Under the pieces are notes generated by a model. It was not told the origin of the DNA. It saw only the letters and a list, made by a program, of their open reading frames with translations, and ran no database searches. The position numbers were made by a program, and so were the translations under genes. Shown here in pieces: positions 59,206 through 64,000 of a DNA stretch of 64,000 nt. The DNA is from Cordilura impudica (lineage: Eukaryota; Arthropoda; Insecta; Diptera; Scathophagidae), in assembly GCA_963682025.1 (NCBI GenBank), contig OY821518.1:224545070-224609069 (forward strand). Reading direction: 5' to 3'. Position 1 is the first letter of the stretch. Each line of letters starts with the position of its first letter.

Positions 59206-59249
59206 TTATCCCTGATGAAGCTGGTAAATACCAGAGAAACGTTGGATAA
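59206..59249 (+). ncRNA. type I hammerhead ribozyme motif (Penelope-like element type)
   Basis: The conserved core is present: CTGATGA at 59212-59218 and GAAA at 59236-59239. Stem II is CTGG/CCAG with loop TAAATA. Stem I is a perfect 6-bp TTATCC (59206-59211) with GGATAA (59244-59249). Stem III is reduced to ACGT, so a monomer would be strained and activity would need a dimer, as reported for the short-helix-III hammerheads of Penelope-like retroelements. The predicted cut is after U at 59243. The usual G-C pair closing stem II next to the core is absent. No reverse transcriptase is seen nearby, so it is probably an isolated element end. Confidence 0.6.
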
Positions 59250-59706
59250 AAAATGAAATAAATTAATCTTTTATTTACATTTAAGGAAATACATGACCTT
59301 GAAAGCCCAAATTAGAATATTCTAATACAAATCCCAAATTAAATTTACATCATATATTTTTTTCACCTCACAATATATTGCCAACTTATTTAATTTATAA
59401 ATTAAAAAAAAAATCAACTTGAAATAATATATTTACCTCAAAAATTCACTACATAAATTTGCTTTAAAAAATGTAGATTTTATAAGCCGAATCGGTTGAA
59501 AATTAAAATTAGAGCCTAAGCTCAATCAGACCGTTGCGACGCAATTTCCGTTGTGGAATATAAAATATTAAAAACACTTTGTTTATATTTCTGTCTATAA
59601 TTTTCTTTCCATTTCACTCGTTTTTCGCTTATATAGAAGAAACAAATATTAAATTGAAATTTATTTTATATTTTCGATGCTCTTTGATATTTTATGTATT
59701 ATATGA
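59250..59706. other. A+T-rich sequence, no gene seen
   Basis: The first ~30 bases (ATGAAATAAATTAATCTTTT) continue the hammerhead-bearing repeat shared with 17735. The rest is unassigned. Confidence 0.45.
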
Positions 59707-60085
59707 TATAAGTAAGAGTATTAAATTTAGCTGTGCCGAATCTTTGGTACACTCCACATGGGTTTTACATTTACATTAATATCTGAAAAGTAAACACTTT
59801 GATAAACTTCATACTAAATAATTACAACAAACACAGTGTATTTTTAAAATTCTTTAGAGGTGTCTTCAAATTTTTGGATATATCTTCGCACCCCACTTTC
59901 AATAGCAACCTGCTCGAAATAATGACAAATAATATTGTCATAACTTGAGTCAAGAAAATGGCGTGATTTCAACAGACAGACAGACAGATGACTCGAGTTT
60001 TTATAAGGATCAAGATTATATATATATTTTATGGGAATGACAAACGAATATATACACTCCGCATAGTGGTGTGGAGAGTATATTA
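59707..60085 (-). mobile_element. DINE-like element, second subfamily
   Basis: The left end carries AAGTAAGAGTATTAAATTTA and a degraded AGCTGTGCCGAAT stem, as at 10690-10722 in inverse. There is an (ACAG)n tract at about 59970-59989, and the right end CACTCCGCATAGTGGTGTGG matches the inverse of 5238. Confidence 0.55.
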
Positions 60086-60354
60086 AAATAATAATTCAGC
60101 TTAGTTAATTTGTATTAGGGTTTTAGTTTTAAGTGTACGAATACTTCTTCTAGCAAGTGTACCACGTTTTTAAAATTTCCGTTTTTTATATAAAATTATG
60201 TAGTTAGAATTGAAATACTTATCTTAAATATTGTATTTATATTTATTAGTAGATAATGTCCAACATACCTGGAATGAAAAGAAAACAATAATTAATTTCA
60301 TTAATATACGAATTTTGTTATATTATTTAAATATTTAAATACTTTTCAGGAAAA

Positions 60355-60717
60355 CTAGCAGATTCCAGCGCTCCAAATTCGAGCGCAAATTCTAGGAAAT
60401 TTTATTTTTTTCATTTAATAAGACCTTAAAGGTATGCTTCACAATTCAACTCATTTTAAATGAAGAAAACAAACTCAACACATTAACAAACTTAATAAAC
60501 ACACACATAACATTGTATAATTTTTTTATGTATATGTTAGTAGCCATTTTAAACGATGATAACTCAAAAAAAAATATTCCAGACGATGAAAATCTCTAAA
60601 TCTGGGTAACAGCTAAAATGAAATACCTTTCAAATGATAAATTTTTTGTCAAATCGGGGTAAAACTGTGAAACTTACATCGGTCACAAGAAATAGCCTTG
60701 CCTATTAATATTACAGA
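60355..60717 (-). mobile_element. non-autonomous Helitron
   Basis: Minus-strand 3' end with GCGCTCGAATTTGGAGCGC hairpin and CTAG at 60355-60358; 5' end TCTGTAATATTAATAGGC at 60717. Confidence 0.83.
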
Positions 60718-62189
60718 TAAACAACTCAAAACAAATTTTCTTTAATTTATTCAAATTTAAAAAAATATATTTAAAAATTCAATTAAAACATTTTATTTAA
60801 CTGTGTAAAAAATAACTATGGTGAATTCTTTTATTTAAGTTTGAAGAAAACTTTATTGAAAATTTAAAAAAGGGAAAATTTTTTCTAAATATTTACTTTA
60901 AATGTAACTTTTTTGAACTCACATGTAAGTCATAGGTAGCATCCATTCTAGAAAAATGTAAAAGACGGGTCAAACCAGTCGCTAAAATAAATGTCAATCA
61001 ACTTTCTTTAAAACCCTTTAAGAGTTTAACTCTATACATTTTTATAAATATCATAAATTTGCCTTTCATGTCATATTTAATTTATTTTTAAAAGCAACAA
61101 AACAATTTCCTTGCATATGTGGAATTTCATTAAACTTGGAAATATTTAACTTTAATTTTTATCATTAATTCAACTATGACGGGCAGCTGTTGTTAATGTA
61201 CAAGCAAAGTTAGCAAGATCAAGATTCGCCACATAAAATATTTCGTTTGGCAACACTGATTTTGTTTAAGCTTTTACAAATCTAAAATTTCAGTTGTAAA
61301 TGATTTATATCATTACAAAATTACTTTAAGTTTCTATTTAAACTTTCGAATACCAAAACTTTAAAAATTCCAATGTTTTTAAACAATTTTGCAATAAATT
61401 TCATAACCAAAAAATAAAAATACACAAATACTGTATATTTAAGCAATTTCTGGAATTTCATTGAACTATAAATTCCTTTTGGCTTTAGTCAAAACAAAAA
61501 TATAAATAAAAAACAACTTACAAAACAACACCCTCAATTCATTAGACTGACGCTGCTGTTGTTGTTATAGTGTTACACATGTTTTCAATAATTCCTTTGT
61601 GTATTCAACAATACATATAAAAACTGTTGATGGGAGGGAGTACACTTCGATAGTTCGACAAAAAAGAAAACAACACAAGAAATATTGAAAAATTATACAT
61701 TTTTCATATTTTTATGGAAATTTTTTAATGGCGAATCTGCAGTAATTATTTTTTTTTTTTTTTTGCTTTGATATTTCTACAAACAAAGAAAACATTTTGT
61801 TGCTTCTGTTATAAAAAATAATGTTGTTGATATTCTTGTTGTTGTGAAAAAAGAATTCAGAATGTTTATGAGCAACAGTTTTTCAAATTTAATTTTCACA
61901 TCTATGAATTTTGTTTTGTTTGAAGGAAATAAAAAGTTAAATTATGATTCACAAAAATATATTTTCTTTTATTAATATGTATCTATGTATATATTTACTA
62001 TATGGCTGAAAAAGATGATTCACAATGTCTAGAAAATAGCAAAATTCAAGGGAACTGGAAAAAATAAATAGATTTTCAAAAAAATAATAATAATAAAAAT
62101 TTGTTCCTGTGTTGCCAACTTGCAAATTTGAAAAACTATAAAAAAGAATCTCTAAATAAGAAAATTAATGTACAACACATTCCATTCCA
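60718..62189. other. A+T-rich sequence, no gene seen
   Basis: No coding sequence or family repeat supported. Short TTG trinucleotide runs lie at about 61554-61570 and 61825-61845. Confidence 0.5.
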
Positions 62190-62600
62190 AAGTTATTTTT
62201 AAACTTTCCCAGTGACCCATTTGCTCCACACATAGTTTATAACTGACAATTTGACTCCAGTCAATTATTCTGAATTATGTCCTTTATAAAATTGTTTACT
62301 CAAAAGTTAGACCGGTGACCCACTTACTACACTGATCGAGTTTTACAAAACTGATCACCAGAAGTCAGCCACTTTTTCCATTAAAAGTGTTCAAAGAAAA
62401 AATATTCGGAATTATTTGCTTTATAAATCTGCATACTTTAAAGTTACACCGAATGTTCGATTTACTGTAACGACCGAGATTTACAGATGTTACCGACCAC
62501 CAGTCAGTCAGTCTTATTTCGATAAGCGTTTAACAAAAAACAAGTTTAATACAACTGTGTTACCTCAAATTAATCTAAATGATGGCCTTTAAAATTTTTG
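62190..62600. repeat. diverged ~140-bp tandem repeat, about three units
   Basis: Recurring phrases: CAGTGACCCATTTGCT / CGGTGACCCACTTACT, CAGTCAATTATTCTGAATTA / ATATTCGGAATTATTTG, CCTTTATAAA / CTTTATAAAT, and AAAGTTACACCGA / AAAGTTAGACCGG. Confidence 0.5.
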
Positions 62601-62637
62601 ATTTAAAACCTGCAACAATTAACTATCTCCACCGACG

Positions 62638-64000
62638 CACAGTGGACCATTTGACGAGAAGGCGGTCAAAAATCTATAACTTTTGATTGAATTGGAATTT
62701 TGATATGCGGTTTTTTTTTTTTTTGTTTGGTAGGCGAGACTTTAGCCTTTAAGTTTTGCTATTAAACGTAATTCTCGACCGAAAATAAAAAAAGTTACGG
62801 AGGGTTTAAATACATCTTCATTTGCAGTGGAGTTTTAGTACAAAAGTGAAAAGTAAAAAAAGGTTTTTTTTAATATAATGTCTTATTTTTCAGTTAATTT
62901 TACAACTAATATTTTTTAACAATTTTTTAAGTTAATTTTTTCAGAAAATGCCAACTTTGGCCCTCGTAAACTTTTTAGTCCTAATGTGCACAAGGGCCAA
63001 AGGTTGTTTTTTTTTTTAAAGATCCCGAGTTAAAATATAATTTATTAAGCAGCGAACGTAAAAGTTACCATATATTGGTTCAAGATAGAGAAGTTTCAAT
63101 GAAAAACTCGTATGTTTTTGCTTTAGTTAAATTTTTTTTTATTGTCTTTTTAAATATTTCTATATCAATTTTTATGGTAAATTTATGAAATATAACAATT
63201 TTTATTGTACATTTACAAAATATATACATTTTTAAATCAAGAAAATTTTTTAACTATATAAAAAAAAGTGTAACTTATTGTTAGTGTAATGAAAAAGTAC
63301 TTTAAATCAACCAATTTTAGTAAAAATTTCTTCTAAATAGCCTTGATTTTCATCTTCTAGAAGTTGTTTAGCTTCTTCGTCTAATTCAATAGAGGTAGTT
63401 TTCCATTTTTGACGAATGTTGGACATATATGGATCTGAAGTGCACAACAAAATAGTGATAAGGTCTTCATTAGTACAACATCTGGACATTTTCCTTGTGT
63501 TGTGCTCGCGAAAGAATCTGTAGTCTTTGTTCCTTTTTTCTTGCGCTTCTTCAGATAGATCTCCTATTGGTAGCATATTGATTTGAATTATTTGTTCCCC
63601 ATGATACAAAATTTTATGAACTGTGGGTGGCATATATCTCCAAGAGTATTTTTCATTATAAAGAATAGCTATTTTATTGGCGTACTCGCCAAATTTTTTT
63701 GCATTTATCTTTCTGCTGCATGCTAGAACTTGTAATATGATTTTGAATCGTCTTATTAATTCATGATCTACACCTGTGATAGATGCTGCAGTTTCCGGAT
63801 CGGAAAAAAATCTTATTGCAGTATTTCCATCATTTGTGTTTCCTTCCCCTTTTTTTGGTTGGTCGATTACGAGGCCTAGCTATAGATATTTTTGTTGAAT
63901 TTGTTTTTTTTTTTTTTGCTTTCTTTTTTCTTCATTTTCTTTGTTTTTTTCTCATTGTTTCGCCTAACGGACCAAATTCCAAATCATAACCCAATTTAGA
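62638..64000 (-). mobile_element. second Transib transposon, 3' part, continues beyond window
   Basis: The 3' terminus at 62638 reads CACAGTGGACCATTTGACG inward, with CGACG outside. The transposase relic ends at 63307, 669 bases from the terminus, against 753 in the complete copy. The other end lies beyond the right edge. Confidence 0.82.
63307..64000 (-). pseudogene. Transib transposase relic, C-terminal part
   Basis: On the minus strand the C-terminal third of a Transib transposase is readable: LGYDLEFGP, DQPKKGEGNTNDGNTAIRFF, SDPETAASITGVD, VHKILYHG (zinc His pair), LPIGDLSEEAQEKRNKDYRF (third catalytic Glu) and LLCTSDPYMSNIR. It is clearly related to but diverged from the copy at 7604-9625. 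There is a stop (TAG at 63882-63880) before LGLVIDQP, and a frameshift in the long A-run at about 63902-63917. The upstream half is outside the window. Dead in this form; it comes from a different subfamily or an older insertion. Confidence 0.85.

Overview
This window looks like repeat-dominated nuclear DNA of a higher (muscomorph, possibly calyptrate) fly. It is very A+T-rich. It carries many short non-autonomous elements of the DINE-1/Helentron and Helitron types, Tc1, mariner, hAT and Transib DNA transposons, and a jockey-type retrotransposon, a mixture typical of Diptera. The species assignment is inference. I find no convincing intact host gene in 64 kb. The only host-derived coding sequence is a frameshifted, intronless copy of roadkill/SPOP near the left edge.

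Layout. At 1.0-2.9 kb a roadkill retropseudogene is cut by a hAT-type foldback element, followed by a Helitron fragment. At 3.3-6.5 kb lie DINE-like elements and low-complexity AAAGTACC-type sequence. At 6.53-10.38 kb is a complete Transib transposon with CACAGTG-type ends, a perfect 5-bp target duplication (CGGCT) and one long open transposase frame that keeps the RAG1-like catalytic and zinc residues. At 10.6-18.9 kb are DINE, Tc1, Helitron and hAT relics, a ~110-bp tandem repeat and one Helitron nested in a Tc1. At 18.95-21.83 kb is a 2.9-kb palindromic foldback element with ~1.25-kb arms and a perfect 8-bp target duplication. At 22-26 kb are a Tc1 relic, a tRNA-Asp-like SINE or pseudogene, a Helitron and an 0.8-kb hAT foldback.

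At 27.78-30.79 kb is a complete hAT transposon with matching TIRs, a perfect 8-bp duplication and a two-exon transposase gene (BED finger split by a 93-bp intron). At 31-38 kb are a MITE, a Helitron and a large 18-bp minisatellite. At 39.95-43.69 kb is a decayed jockey-clade retrotransposon interrupted by a second 0.8-kb hAT foldback. At 43.7-50.1 kb are mariner relics, DINE copies, a retrotransposon RNase H relic and a nearly intact Tc1/mariner element holding a nested DINE. At 51.5-62.6 kb are Helitrons, a diverged tandem repeat, an inverted pair of DINEs and a compact hammerhead-ribozyme motif. From 62.64 kb to the right edge is a second, decayed Transib in the opposite orientation.

The genes do not form pathways. 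The functional units are the transposons themselves: a transposase plus the terminal repeats it would act on. The two systems that look capable of activity are the Transib at 6.5 kb and the hAT at 27.8 kb. The foldback elements have hAT-like 8-bp duplications and would depend on a transposase supplied in trans.
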